Notes under the pieces: model-generated
Seen by the model: only the letters and a program-made list of their open reading frames with translations
Told to the model about the DNA's origin: nothing
Database searches by the model: none
Assembly: GCF_900070325.1 (NCBI RefSeq)
Contig: NZ_LN879430.1
Coordinates: 2,225,379-2,289,378 of the forward strand
DNA from: Herbinix luporum
Lineage (GTDB): Bacteria > Bacillota > Clostridia > Lachnospirales > Lachnospiraceae
Length of the DNA: 64,000 nucleotides
Reading direction: 5' to 3'
Part shown: in pieces, positions 39,049 through 46,669 of the stretch
How positions within the stretch are numbered: position 1 is the first letter of the stretch
Layout of the letters: each line of letters begins with the position of its first letter
Program-made: the position numbers and the translations under genes

Positions 39049-39891
39049 TTATTTTGCATCTTGATACTTTTCGTAATTCTTACCATAGATAAAAAGTATC
39101 AAAGAGGATACCGCACAAACTGACACACTAATAATCATAGTAAAAATGTTATTGCCTTTTATTCCATTTAATATAAGTATCAATCTAACTACTGACTCAC
39201 ATACAATCAATAACAAAAATAAAATTGCTGTTGCATAGAATTTGTTCTTAATTAGGGTATACATCTTAAAAATAACATAGGTCAGTATTCCTATAAATAG
39301 GGTAACTGGTACCCCAATTGTAATAGCCCATCTAGATGTATTAGTTAACAATTGTATTAGTAATAAATATCCTATGGTAGCAATTCCTCCAATGACTAAG
39401 GTATATTCCATTTTCCTGTCCTTTATATATAGAATAGGAAGTAATATTGCAAAAACTAGCACAAAGGCACCGATAGGATATAGGGCCCAATCTACTGAAG
39501 ATGTAACCGCTAAATTTACTATCAAGCAAGTCACTGATGAAATTACTGCAACCAGTAGCATAATTATTGTGATTATTTTACGTGATTTTTCCTGATAACT
39601 TTTATCAGAATAGCTAACAGTCATATTTACCACCTCTTTAATACTATTTACATCCACCTTGTCTTCTTGAAAACGCTCTCCTTGGATAAGTTCCACTATT
39701 GAAACATCTAAAACATCTGCCAAAGCGGATAGTAAAGTAATATCTGGAAATGAAAGTCCCCGTTCCCATTTTGATACTGCTTTATCACTAACACCTACCG
39801 CCTCACCTAAGTCTTTTTGTGTAAGGCTTTGTTTTTTCCGCTCTTGTCTGATAAATGCTCCAACAGTCTCCATATTAATTTTTTCTGTCAT
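39049..39891 (-). CDS. XRE-family regulator with C-terminal membrane domain
   Basis: A 280-residue protein. Residues 5-65 are an XRE helix-turn-helix (QSLTQKDLGEAVGVSDKAVS, then KWERGLSFPDITLLSALADV). After a linker, about six membrane helices fill residues 103-275. Such membrane-tethered XRE proteins are common in clostridia; the signal is unknown. It has its own promoter and terminator, so it is probably not part of the ABC operon 90 nt upstream, although it could sense the same stress. Confidence 0.8.
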   Translation of the reverse strand: MTEKINMETVGAFIRQERKKQSLTQKDLGEAVGVSDKAVSKWERGLSFPDITLLSALADVLDVSIVELIQGERFQEDKVDVNSIKEVVNMTVSYSDKSYQEKSRKIITIIMLLVAVISSVTCLIVNLAVTSSVDWALYPIGAFVLVFAILLPILYIKDRKMEYTLVIGGIATIGYLLLIQLLTNTSRWAITIGVPVTLFIGILTYVIFKMYTLIKNKFYATAILFLLLIVCESVVRLILILNGIKGNNIFTMIISVSVCAVSSLILFIYGKNYEKYQDAK

Positions 39892-39910
39892 AGGCTCTCC
39901 CCTTTTCCAA

Positions 39911-39939
39911 AGTATAGCACCCCAACTCTATATGAGCAA
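39911..39939 (-). promoter_or_regulatory. Promoter of the XRE gene
   Basis: Minus-strand TTGCTC (39939-39934), 17-bp spacer, TATACT (39916-39911), 20 bp before the start codon. Confidence 0.6.
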
Positions 39940-39980
39940 TCTACGGGTGGTAGAATTCACTGTTTTTTGTATTTTATTAG

Positions 39981-40748
39981 CTATTCTCTCCTGGATAATG
40001 CACCTAATGCTAATATAAAGGCAATTATTCCCCATATAATAACAACACATAAGCTAACATATGAAAAATCCTCTAATCGAAATAATGAAGATCGTATTAA
40101 ATTACTGGCAGGTACAAAGGGCAGCTTATGGTACACATAGGATAACCAATCCGGAAGCCTATCTGCAGGATAAGTTATCGGAGAAAAAAGCAGCCCACCT
40201 ATCATTATTAATTGTGTTGCCAAAGCCATAGCATTAGGGGGTAACCAATAGGCAATTGAAAAACCGATACTTATCATTGTTACTTGAATTATTATTATGA
40301 TAATGCAGCTTAAGGGATTGATATACATCTTTATATCAAATCTTAAGAATGCCGCAACACATCCCATTATAATTCCCGGTAAAGAAGCAATACTCCATAT
40401 AATTATATCTGCCAGTAGAATACTTTTCCTAGAAACAGGAAGTGTTCTTTGATATTGGAACAAACCATTTTGCTTTGATTCACTGACTATTTGAGGAGCT
40501 AAGACACAGCCTACTGCAATGATTCCAAGGGTAAGTGCACCGGAAGATAAGTAAACTGCTGACACCGGGTCTATTTCAGGTATTATAAGTGCAAGACCAT
40601 AAACTATGGCAAAGGCAAACAAAGCTTGCACTATACTAAAAGTTGGTATTAAGTATTTATGCCTTACAAGGCTCCATCGTATTAAGCCCCATAATTGAAG
40701 AAAGTATCGGCTAGGGCCTGCATGTATAATAGTTTGCTTATTCTTCAT
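39981..40748 (-). CDS. ABC-2 type permease of the peptide cluster (YydJ-like role)
   Basis: Integral membrane protein of 255 residues with six predicted helices in the ABC-2 pattern, including PLPVSRKSILLADIIIWSI as the coupling region. It overlaps the ATPase gene by 11 nt, so the two form one transporter. Placement after a peptidase and ATPase matches the order protease-ATPase-permease of yydHIJ in B. subtilis, where the transporter exports or protects against a modified peptide. The similarity to YydJ is by position and type; I cannot show sequence homology. Confidence 0.78.
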   Translation of the reverse strand: MKNKQTIIHAGPSRYFLQLWGLIRWSLVRHKYLIPTFSIVQALFAFAIVYGLALIIPEIDPVSAVYLSSGALTLGIIAVGCVLAPQIVSESKQNGLFQYQRTLPVSRKSILLADIIIWSIASLPGIIMGCVAAFLRFDIKMYINPLSCIIIIIIQVTMISIGFSIAYWLPPNAMALATQLIMIGGLLFSPITYPADRLPDWLSYVYHKLPFVPASNLIRSSLFRLEDFSYVSLCVVIIWGIIAFILALGALSRRE

Positions 40749-41679
40749 CCATCATACCTCCATATGAAACATCCAAGGATGTCGGTGATAATCTGTAGTT
40801 AACAATCTTACCTTCTTCAATCATTTTAAGCATCTGACAAATTGCAGCCGGAACCTGCTGGCTAGATAGGGCAAAAACAGCTTTTGCTTCCTTATCGTAG
40901 TACTTACTTTCAAGGGCATCTGGAGTAAATTCTCTCATAACACTACTATCATTGACCACAACAGTTAAAGTATTTGAGGCAAGCTGTTTTAAATCTGCTG
41001 TAGGAGCGTCTTTTATAAGGCGGCCTTTATTAAAAAGAAGAAATCTGTCAGCATATAATTCTACCTCCAGTAGATTATGGGTAACCACAATCACAATGTG
41101 ACCATCCCTGGCTAATTTTTTCATATAATTCCAAACCAACTTTCGACGGACAGGATCTATATCATTAGTCGGTTCATCCAGTAATATAATCGGAGTAGGT
41201 GCTACCACAGCCATGGCAAAAGAAGTTAGACGTTGTAAGCCTCCCGATAGTTTATTTCCTACTTGATTGGCCCATTGCTTAATATCTAGCTCGGATAATA
41301 TTTTCTCTGTCCTTTCTTTAACTTGCCTTCCGGTGATACAACGTAATCGTAAAATTGCTTCAACAGATTGTCGTATGGTAACCCCATTTAGAGGCGCATG
41401 AAATTGGGGCATCATGGAAACAAGCTCACGGGCTATTTTTGTATCTTTTACTAAGGAATATTCCTGATATCTTATGTCACCACTGTCAGGTTTTACAACC
41501 CCAACAATCTGGTTTAGCAAAGTTGTCTTTCCTGCACCATTATGGCCTATTACAGCTGCAACCTGGCCTGGATAAAAAGCGGTTGTAATATTATTATTGG
41601 CTTTTACCTTGCCCCGCTTATATTCTTTATTAATTGATTCAATCTTCAGATAATCACCGGTGCTAGAATTATTTTTCAT
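40738..41679 (-). CDS. ABC transporter ATPase of the peptide cluster (YydI-like role)
   Basis: An ATPase of 313 residues: Walker A GHNGAGKTTLL (about 46-56 from the chosen start), Q-loop MMPQFHAPL, signature KLSGGLQRLTSFA, Walker B PIILLDEPTNDID and H-loop VVTHNLLE. After the core comes a C-terminal extension of about 90 residues as in peptide or antibiotic ABC-2 exporters. I start at MKNNSSTGD because GGGAGG lies 5 nt upstream; the frame is open 12 codons further. It follows the metalloprotease gene by about 80 nt. Confidence 0.85.
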   Translation of the reverse strand: MKNNSSTGDYLKIESINKEYKRGKVKANNNITTAFYPGQVAAVIGHNGAGKTTLLNQIVGVVKPDSGDIRYQEYSLVKDTKIARELVSMMPQFHAPLNGVTIRQSVEAILRLRCITGRQVKERTEKILSELDIKQWANQVGNKLSGGLQRLTSFAMAVVAPTPIILLDEPTNDIDPVRRKLVWNYMKKLARDGHIVIVVTHNLLEVELYADRFLLFNKGRLIKDAPTADLKQLASNTLTVVVNDSSVMREFTPDALESKYYDKEAKAVFALSSQQVPAAICQMLKMIEEGKIVNYRLSPTSLDVSYGGMMDEE

Positions 41680-41760
41680 TATAACCTCCCTCATATATGC
41701 TAAATATAAAAACAATAAATATTAATTTATATAATATCTTTGTCTAATAGGCCAGTGGTT

Positions 41761-42660
41761 TTATTTTAAATAATTAAATAAGCTTACTAAAAAGGGTATC
41801 AACCAAAAAATAATTAGTAACAAATCAATCATATACCCAAATACTTTGAGTACCTTCCATATATATAATTTTTTATTTTTAATATTACTTTCTAGATTAG
41901 ATGTATCTAAATCTATTAAAGGGTCATCCAGTATTGTCATGGCTAAAAGATGCCCATCACAATTTCTATGAAAACCAAATTGCCATAGTATCTTCAACCA
42001 TAGGATAGAGGCTCCGCTAACTATCATCCAGTTATCAAAAAACAGTCGGCACCATGATAAGCAAGCCAGTAGCAAAAGGTCAAAAATTACTCCTGCTGCT
42101 AGGGCCGTTATTCTTGAAGTAATAGTCCAAACCCAGATATGAGTCATAGGCACTACTGCAACTGCTTTTTTAAACAGTAACTTTATTCTACCGGCATTGT
42201 ACTTCCATGTCCTTGCATAAACTATATGCATCAGTTCATGTAAAATAGAGGTAAGAAATATAAATGCCAGTAAGTAGATAATATTTATCCATAAAGGTGC
42301 TTCTTTTGAGATTATTTTATTGCCAATAGGAATACCCATATAAGGAATAAGTACTAGTACCAGTAAAATTGAAAGTATTCCAATTAAAATTATTCCATAT
42401 CGTAAAATATTCCACCCTAGGCCAACTCCTTCCTCAGGTATAAGCTGACTAGAAGCATTTGAATCTGTAAAAAATCCACTATCCTTTAATATATTGACAG
42501 TTTCATGATTACATTCTTTTAAAAAGTCAGTATTCTGAGATAAACTGTTGGCTGTCTCCTCATCTACTACCAGAGGATCAGAATTAGCTGCAAGTATGAC
42601 CCAATCTCCACCTTTTAATCTCCTAGAATATATGGGTTTTAATAAAAGTTTTGAAGCTAT
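41761..42660 (-). CDS. Membrane zinc metalloprotease with PqqD-like N-terminus, non-AUG start
   Basis: About 299 residues if read from the ribosome-binding site. Residues 5-70 (KPIYSRRLKGGDWVILAANS, then LVVDEETANSL and HETVNILKDSGFF) resemble PqqD/RRE peptide-binding modules. Several membrane helices follow, and the zinc motif HELMH lies in SILHELMHIVYART. This is the layout of S2P-like peptide proteases such as YydH. The first ATG in frame (42339) would drop the PqqD-like part and helix 1. The frame is open for 107 more codons without ATG, GTG or TTG, yet AGGAGG (42675-42670) lies 9 nt before ATA at 42660. I therefore propose an AUA (or nearby AUC) start. Zinc ligand three was not identified with certainty. 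Confidence 0.65.
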   Translation of the reverse strand: MASKLLLKPIYSRRLKGGDWVILAANSDPLVVDEETANSLSQNTDFLKECNHETVNILKDSGFFTDSNASSQLIPEEGVGLGWNILRYGIILIGILSILLVLVLIPYMGIPIGNKIISKEAPLWINIIYLLAFIFLTSILHELMHIVYARTWKYNAGRIKLLFKKAVAVVPMTHIWVWTITSRITALAAGVIFDLLLLACLSWCRLFFDNWMIVSGASILWLKILWQFGFHRNCDGHLLAMTILDDPLIDLDTSNLESNIKNKKLYIWKVLKVFGYMIDLLLIIFWLIPFLVSLFNYLK

Positions 42661-42722
42661 ATAGATACACCTCCTATCACTAAGGAGTAGCTATACTACC
42701 CTTTTATTTTTTAAATTATAAA

Positions 42723-42735
42723 ATACCCTTGGTAT
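42723..42735. promoter_or_regulatory. Candidate TetR operator before the metalloprotease gene
   Basis: ATACC-CTT-GGTAT is a perfect 13-bp inverted repeat between the tetR stop and the protease ribosome-binding site, next to a TATAAT-like sequence on the minus strand. A related ATACCAA overlaps the -10 of the precursor promoter. The binder is inferred. Confidence 0.4.
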
Positions 42736-42781
42736 GTATATCTTTAAAAATAATGTTGCTTTCTATTAGAAAGACAACAAA

Positions 42782-43429
42782 TTATTTTCTTTTTTGAATA
42801 TAGTCATGTAAACGTAAGGTTGCGCTAATTATTGAATCATCAATTAAGGGTATATTAATACTTTCAAGTAAATTTTTCAAAAAGTACAATCTTTCTTCAA
42901 GCTCTTGTCGCGAAAAGCTAATTATATTTAGACCCAGCCACATATTCATCATCAAAGAAATAAACTCCGAGAGTTCCTTAGAATATTGTGTAGAAATAGA
43001 TCCGTCCTTAATTCCTTCATCAATATATACTTTTAGATAATTAGCACTTTCATTTAGGGTAGATAAATACACATCTCCTATTAAACGGGGGCTTTCTAAT
43101 AAGGCCTCTGCAGAGTATAAAATGGCATATCTCTCAAAATTCTGAAAGGATTTTAATATTTGTAATTTTATTTTCTCTAAACCTGTTTCCCCCTGCCAAT
43201 TATCATACCAATTAGATTGCTCATCAGATACACCCAAACTCTCCATTACTTTTTCTAAAATATCCTGCTTTGATTTAAAATGATGATATATAACACCTTT
43301 AGTCAAGCCACCAAGATTATCTACTATATCCTGTATGGTTGTGTTATCATAACCCTTTATGTAAAAAAGCTCCCGGGCTACCTCTAAAATCTTCTTCTTA
43401 GTTTCCTCTGGATACTTATTTCTCGCCAT
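42782..43429 (-). CDS. TetR-family transcriptional regulator
   Basis: About 215 residues. The N-terminal helix-turn-helix covers residues 5-55: KKKILEVARELFYIKGYDNT, TIQDIVDNLGGLTKGVIYHH, FKSKQDIL, the classic TetR pattern. The helical ligand-binding domain follows and is not assignable to a ligand. I start at MARNKYPEE, with AGGTG upstream; a GTG start 3 codons earlier is also possible. It sits in the middle of the peptide cluster, 77 nt after the ThiF gene, and probably senses the product or an intermediate and controls export. Confidence 0.88.
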   Translation of the reverse strand: MARNKYPEETKKKILEVARELFYIKGYDNTTIQDIVDNLGGLTKGVIYHHFKSKQDILEKVMESLGVSDEQSNWYDNWQGETGLEKIKLQILKSFQNFERYAILYSAEALLESPRLIGDVYLSTLNESANYLKVYIDEGIKDGSISTQYSKELSEFISLMMNMWLGLNIISFSRQELEERLYFLKNLLESINIPLIDDSIISATLRLHDYIQKRK

Positions 43430-43514
43430 GACCTTCACCTACAATTAAATTCTAAACTCTTTTATCAATACAGTGTATAATCTACGCCCATCTAAAAGCA
43501 ATTAAACAACAAGT

Positions 43515-44660
43515 TTATTTCTTATCTTCGTAATACTTAAAGATTTCCCACTTATCAATATCTCCATTACCACATGTAGGACATTCATCTGCATACCTTG
43601 GCCAAGTAGGATGAGCAAAGGAGGATCCGTCCTCAAAATTAATCTCATACTGTGTTCCTAAACTTCTCGGCTCGGCATATCTTGTAATTACACGTACTGC
43701 TTCATCAACAATTGCTGCTGTAAGCTGATAAATAGCCGGAGCATAGGCAATAGTAGGGGGTGAAAACTCAATGTTTCTAAATGCTATAAACTGCTCATTA
43801 AATTGAGGATCTCTCATACTATAATGGAGATTCATACAATCAAAACATCCTGTTACACCAGGTATCACAGTAAAAACTCGACCTCTGCTCACTTGAGAGG
43901 CACCAAACACACATGGCACCTTAGCAGTAACAATTGCTTTGTTAACAATTCTTTGTGCAATAAAGGGAGGCTCGTCAATAGCACAAATCACCAAATCAAC
44001 GCCACTTACATGCTCCAAAACATCTTCTGGTCTTATTATTTTTTTATTATAAGGTTCAATAATAATATTAGAGTTTATCTTTGCAATTGCATGGGCTGCC
44101 GCTTCTGCTTTGGGCTTACCTATATCTTCCTCAGTATATAATAACTGTCTTCCTAGATTTCCTTCTTCAACATTATCATAATCAATAATAATAATCTTCT
44201 TAGGTCCTAGACCTGCTAAGAGAGTCAGAATATTAGAACCGCCACCACCAAGACCTAAAAGAAGAATAGTTGAATTATTTAATAACTTCTGCGGCTGATA
44301 GCGATTCCCATTACTTCCGATATATCTACTAAAGTAATTAACATTAGGCATAAATCTCTTTGCTATATTACTTTCTTCATCATATAAGGCTTCTTCTATA
44401 AATCCTTCATTATCTAGTAACTCTATACCTTCCAAAATATCGTCATGGCTTAATTCAGGAAAGAGCTTCTGCATCTCTTTAATAACAATTTCAACCGGAC
44501 GACCATTTAAACGTATGGCCAATTCCCATAACTGTCCATCTGGATCGGTAAATTCAGCAGTTATTCCAAGTTGGGCACCTATTCTAAATTCAGTTTTATT
44601 TAATCTATAAAGAGGGTAAATAGGTTTAATCCTAGGGTTTTTATATTTATTATTATTCAT
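43515..44660 (-). CDS. ThiF/MccB-like E1 adenylyltransferase with N-terminal peptide-clamp-like domain
   Basis: A 381-residue E1-like enzyme, probably activating a peptide carboxyl end with ATP. Residues 8-95 are a small winged-helix-like region (KPIYPLYRLNKTEFRIG, WELAIRLNGRPVEIVIKEMQ, LLDNEGFIEEA) as in peptide-clamp or RRE domains. The adenylation domain has LLLGLGGGGSNILTLL (about 131-146), IIIDYDNVEEGNLGRQLLYT and CAIDEPPFIAQR. Zinc Cys pairs CFDC and CPTC are present. Nearest characterised relatives by layout are MccB (microcin C) and ThiF-like partners in TOMM clusters. No YcaO gene is present. It directly follows the 21-residue peptide gene, the natural substrate. Confidence 0.82.
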   Translation of the reverse strand: MNNNKYKNPRIKPIYPLYRLNKTEFRIGAQLGITAEFTDPDGQLWELAIRLNGRPVEIVIKEMQKLFPELSHDDILEGIELLDNEGFIEEALYDEESNIAKRFMPNVNYFSRYIGSNGNRYQPQKLLNNSTILLLGLGGGGSNILTLLAGLGPKKIIIIDYDNVEEGNLGRQLLYTEEDIGKPKAEAAAHAIAKINSNIIIEPYNKKIIRPEDVLEHVSGVDLVICAIDEPPFIAQRIVNKAIVTAKVPCVFGASQVSRGRVFTVIPGVTGCFDCMNLHYSMRDPQFNEQFIAFRNIEFSPPTIAYAPAIYQLTAAIVDEAVRVITRYAEPRSLGTQYEINFEDGSSFAHPTWPRYADECPTCGNGDIDKWEIFKYYEDKK

Positions 44661-44704
44661 CTTCCATTCCTCACAAATTTCCTATGTATTTTAAGCATTT
44701 CCTG

Positions 44705-44745
44705 TTTTTAGCCGAGGCTACCGATAGGGCAACCTCGGCTAAAAA
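44705..44745 (-). other. Intercistronic hairpin between peptide gene and ThiF gene
   Basis: TTTTTAGCCGAGG and CCTCGGCTAAAAA pair perfectly (13 bp) over a 15-nt loop. On the minus strand there is no T-tract after the stem (ACAGG follows), so full termination is unlikely. A stabilising or partial-stop element that raises peptide mRNA over enzyme mRNA is plausible, as between mccA and mccB. Confidence 0.75.
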
Positions 44746-44758
44746 TCAATTGATTATC

Positions 44759-44824
44759 TTAGAAGACAATCCACCAAACTGTAGCTTCAACCTTAACAGC
44801 TCTGCGCACCTTAATGTTTTTCAT
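44759..44824 (-). CDS. Candidate 21-residue precursor peptide
   Basis: A tiny gene that normal gene finders miss. The peptide starts MKNIKVRR, continues AVKVEA and ends TVWWIVF. The basic first half could be a recognition sequence and the hydrophobic Trp-Trp end the product part. It is supported by a strong AAAGGAGGT site with 6-nt spacing, a consensus promoter, a stem-loop after it, and a ThiF-type enzyme next. Known MccA-type peptides end in Asn, which this one does not, so the chemistry would differ if adenylation takes place at its end. No Cys, Ser or second Thr is available for lanthionine chemistry. Confidence 0.7.
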   Translation of the reverse strand: MKNIKVRRAVKVEATVWWIVF

Positions 44825-44851
44825 AATAGTACCTCCTTTACTTTATATGTA

Positions 44852-44882
44852 GAAAGGTTGGACTGCCTATCTCAACCCTTTC
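44852..44882 (-). other. Leader hairpin before the peptide gene
   Basis: GAAAGGTTG (44852-44860) pairs with CAACCCTTTC (44873-44882) with one bulged base, 12-nt loop, about 15 nt upstream of the ribosome-binding site. It may tune mRNA stability or translation. The rest of the 120-nt leader shows nothing else. Confidence 0.5.
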
Positions 44883-44947
44883 CCATCACAAGATTAAGAT
44901 TATGGTATTTCATTACTTCTATTTCTATTTATTTCCTGTTTAATTCT

Positions 44948-44975
44948 ATTATATACCAATTTTTTCTTGTGTCAA
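44948..44975 (-). promoter_or_regulatory. Consensus promoter of the peptide cluster
   Basis: Minus-strand TTGACA (44975-44970), 16-bp spacer, TATAAT (44953-44948), both perfect hexamers. The transcript would begin near 44941 and give a leader of about 117 nt. Confidence 0.85.
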
Positions 44976-45112
44976 GCATTTTTTTACATAATAACTAGGT
45001 ATTATACATATGCACAAAGTTTATTTAAAAATAGCATATTAATTGTTAAGATTAACATTCTTAAACACATAATTAAAATGATTTAAGCAAGCAATTTTAG
45101 TAAATAAAAAAC

Positions 45113-45155
45113 ACCTCCTAAGTAGATAAATAATGGTTGTTTCCACTTAAGAGGT
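45113..45155 (-). terminator. Second terminator after tRNA-Gln
   Basis: ACCTCCTAAGT and ACTTAAGAGGT form an 11-bp stem with one mismatch; GTTTTTTATTT follows on the minus strand. It insulates the peptide cluster from upstream transcription. Confidence 0.75.
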
Positions 45156-45175
45156 CTATAATAAAAAACACAAAA

Positions 45176-45198
45176 AAGCGCTACATTTTGCAGCGCTT
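45176..45198 (-). terminator. Terminator of tRNA-Gln
   Basis: AAGCGCT (45176-45182) and AGCGCTT (45192-45198) form the stem; TTTTTTG follows on the minus strand. Confidence 0.8.
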
Positions 45199-45202
45199 AA
45201 AC

Positions 45203-45274
45203 CTGGGCTACTAGGATTCGAACCTAGAAATGCTGGAGTCAGAGTCCAGTGCCTTACCGTTTGGCGATAGCCCA
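45203..45274 (-). tRNA. tRNA-Gln (anticodon CUG)
   Basis: A 72-nt cloverleaf: acceptor arms TGGGCTA/TAGCCCA with discriminator G, D-arm CGCCAAACGGTAAGGC, anticodon arm CTGGA-CTCTGAC-TCCAG giving anticodon CTG, and T-arm CTAGG-TTCGAAT-CCTAG. CCA is not encoded. It reads CAG codons. Stand-alone gene with own promoter and tandem terminators. Confidence 0.95.
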
Positions 45275-45316
45275 ATATTTACTTGTCTATGGTCTTATAT
45301 CAATGCCACGAATGAT

Positions 45317-45345
45317 ATTATAACTCATCATATAACATTTTTCAA
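45317..45345 (-). promoter_or_regulatory. Promoter of tRNA-Gln
   Basis: Minus-strand TTGAAA (45345-45340), 17-bp spacer, TATAAT (45322-45317), ending 42 bp before the mature tRNA. Confidence 0.75.
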
Positions 45346-45382
45346 GCATTATTTTTATAAAATAATAAATATAATCTAGCAT

Positions 45383-46561
45383 TTATTCTTCAGCTACATA
45401 GCTATTCTCCACTGTTATTACACAGTTTAATCTTGCATCACATTTCCTAACTTCTTCTATAATCTTAGTCAAAAGCTTTTGCTCTTTATCCGGAGTATAA
45501 GAAAAAGATACCACCAGATCAAATATTAGATTTATCTGATACTCTGTATTTACCACTCTAAAATCATGAATAGTTGCCTTATCATCAAGACGACCAATAA
45601 TATCCTTTACCAATTTCTTTTTTTCCAGAACCGTCACATCATTAACCTCAATGGGATCCATATGGATTACCAAGAAAATATCCATTTTTTCAAGAACGTC
45701 TCTCTCTATCTGATCAATTGTCTCATGGGCTTGTTCAAAATTAATATCACAAGGTACCTCAACATGAATTGTAGCCATACGATGATTAGGGCCATAACTA
45801 TGAATAATTAAATCATGGGTACCTACAATACCGGGATAACTTTCAACTAGATTTGTTATACTTTTATAAACTTCCCTATCTACTGCCTGTCCCAAAAGGG
45901 GTTCTAAAGTATCCTTAGCAATTTTAATACCTGCAATTATAACAAAGATAGATACTATAAGACCCATATAACCATCAATCTGCCAGCCTGTTAATCCTGC
46001 AATAATTGCAGAAACAACCGTAGCAGAAGTAACCATTACATCACCCATAGAATCAGCTGCGGTAGCTAACATTACAGAGGATTTAATCCTTTTGCCCAAT
46101 TTCTTGTTAAATAGCATTAACCACAACTTGATGAATATAGAAAGACATAAAATACCTATAAGTACAAAATTAAATTTTACGCTTTCAGGGTTTAGTACTT
46201 TTAAAAATGAGTTTTTAAGTAAAGTTAATCCCACTTGAAGAATTATAAATGAAACAGCCAAAGCTGCCACATACTCTATTCTTCCATGGCCAAAAGGATG
46301 CTCCTTGTCTGCAGGCTTTCCTGCTAATTTCACCCCTATAAAACTTATTACACTAGAGGCAGCATCAGAAAGATTATTAAATGCATCGGCCATAACTGAA
46401 ACACTGTTAATCAGAAAACCCACAATAATTTTTACAACAAACAATATAAGATTGCAAATAATACCTACTACACTGGATAAAATACCATAAGAGGTACGTA
46501 CCCCCTGATCCTGTATATTTTCTTTGTTCTTAACAAATAACCTAACTAAAAGTTCTGTCAA
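45383..46561 (-). CDS. Cation diffusion facilitator family transporter
   Basis: Membrane exporter for divalent metals, 392 residues, longer than the usual 300 because of an extra C-terminal domain. Six helices; the metal site is SVMADAFNNLSDAASS (helix 2) and AATAADSMGDVMVT (helix 5), with DKEHPFGHGR between helices. The cytoplasmic domain has the HVEVP stretch. Metal specificity (Zn, Mn, Fe) cannot be fixed. The start is TTG with AAAGGAG upstream, and MTELLVRLFVKN matches clostridial homologues. A perfect palindrome precedes the gene. Confidence 0.88.
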   Translation of the reverse strand: MTELLVRLFVKNKENIQDQGVRTSYGILSSVVGIICNLILFVVKIIVGFLINSVSVMADAFNNLSDAASSVISFIGVKLAGKPADKEHPFGHGRIEYVAALAVSFIILQVGLTLLKNSFLKVLNPESVKFNFVLIGILCLSIFIKLWLMLFNKKLGKRIKSSVMLATAADSMGDVMVTSATVVSAIIAGLTGWQIDGYMGLIVSIFVIIAGIKIAKDTLEPLLGQAVDREVYKSITNLVESYPGIVGTHDLIIHSYGPNHRMATIHVEVPCDINFEQAHETIDQIERDVLEKMDIFLVIHMDPIEVNDVTVLEKKKLVKDIIGRLDDKATIHDFRVVNTEYQINLIFDLVVSFSYTPDKEQKLLTKIIEEVRKCDARLNCVITVENSYVAEE

Positions 46562-46621
46562 AACCTTTGACTCCTTTCACAAATCTTTCACTGATAAAGA
46601 ATCAACTTTTATAAGGCTCAG

Positions 46622-46635
46622 TTGGTACGTACCAA
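46622..46635. promoter_or_regulatory. 14-bp palindrome upstream of the CDF gene
   Basis: TTGGTACGTACCAA is perfectly symmetric and lies between the alcohol dehydrogenase stop and the CDF start. The core GGTACGTACC recurs at 46493-46502 inside the first CDF codons. Two copies 130 bp apart suggest a dimeric regulator, possibly metal-responsive. Confidence 0.4.
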
Positions 46636-46669
46636 AATATATCCTTATAAATTCTATATTAACTCATTA

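Noticed and set aside
42339..42339. ATG at 42339 as start of the metalloprotease
   Set aside because: It would begin inside the membrane region, has no ribosome-binding site and discards an open, protein-like upstream stretch.
44872..44913. 13-codon upstream ORF in the leader of the peptide gene
   Set aside because: Only a weak ribosome-binding site, and it overlaps the leader hairpin. No feature of a precursor or leader peptide.
44684..44998. A 104-codon plus-strand frame opposite the peptide gene
   Set aside because: It is antisense to the promoter, leader and precursor gene, has no ribosome-binding site and reads as low-complexity, non-protein-like sequence.
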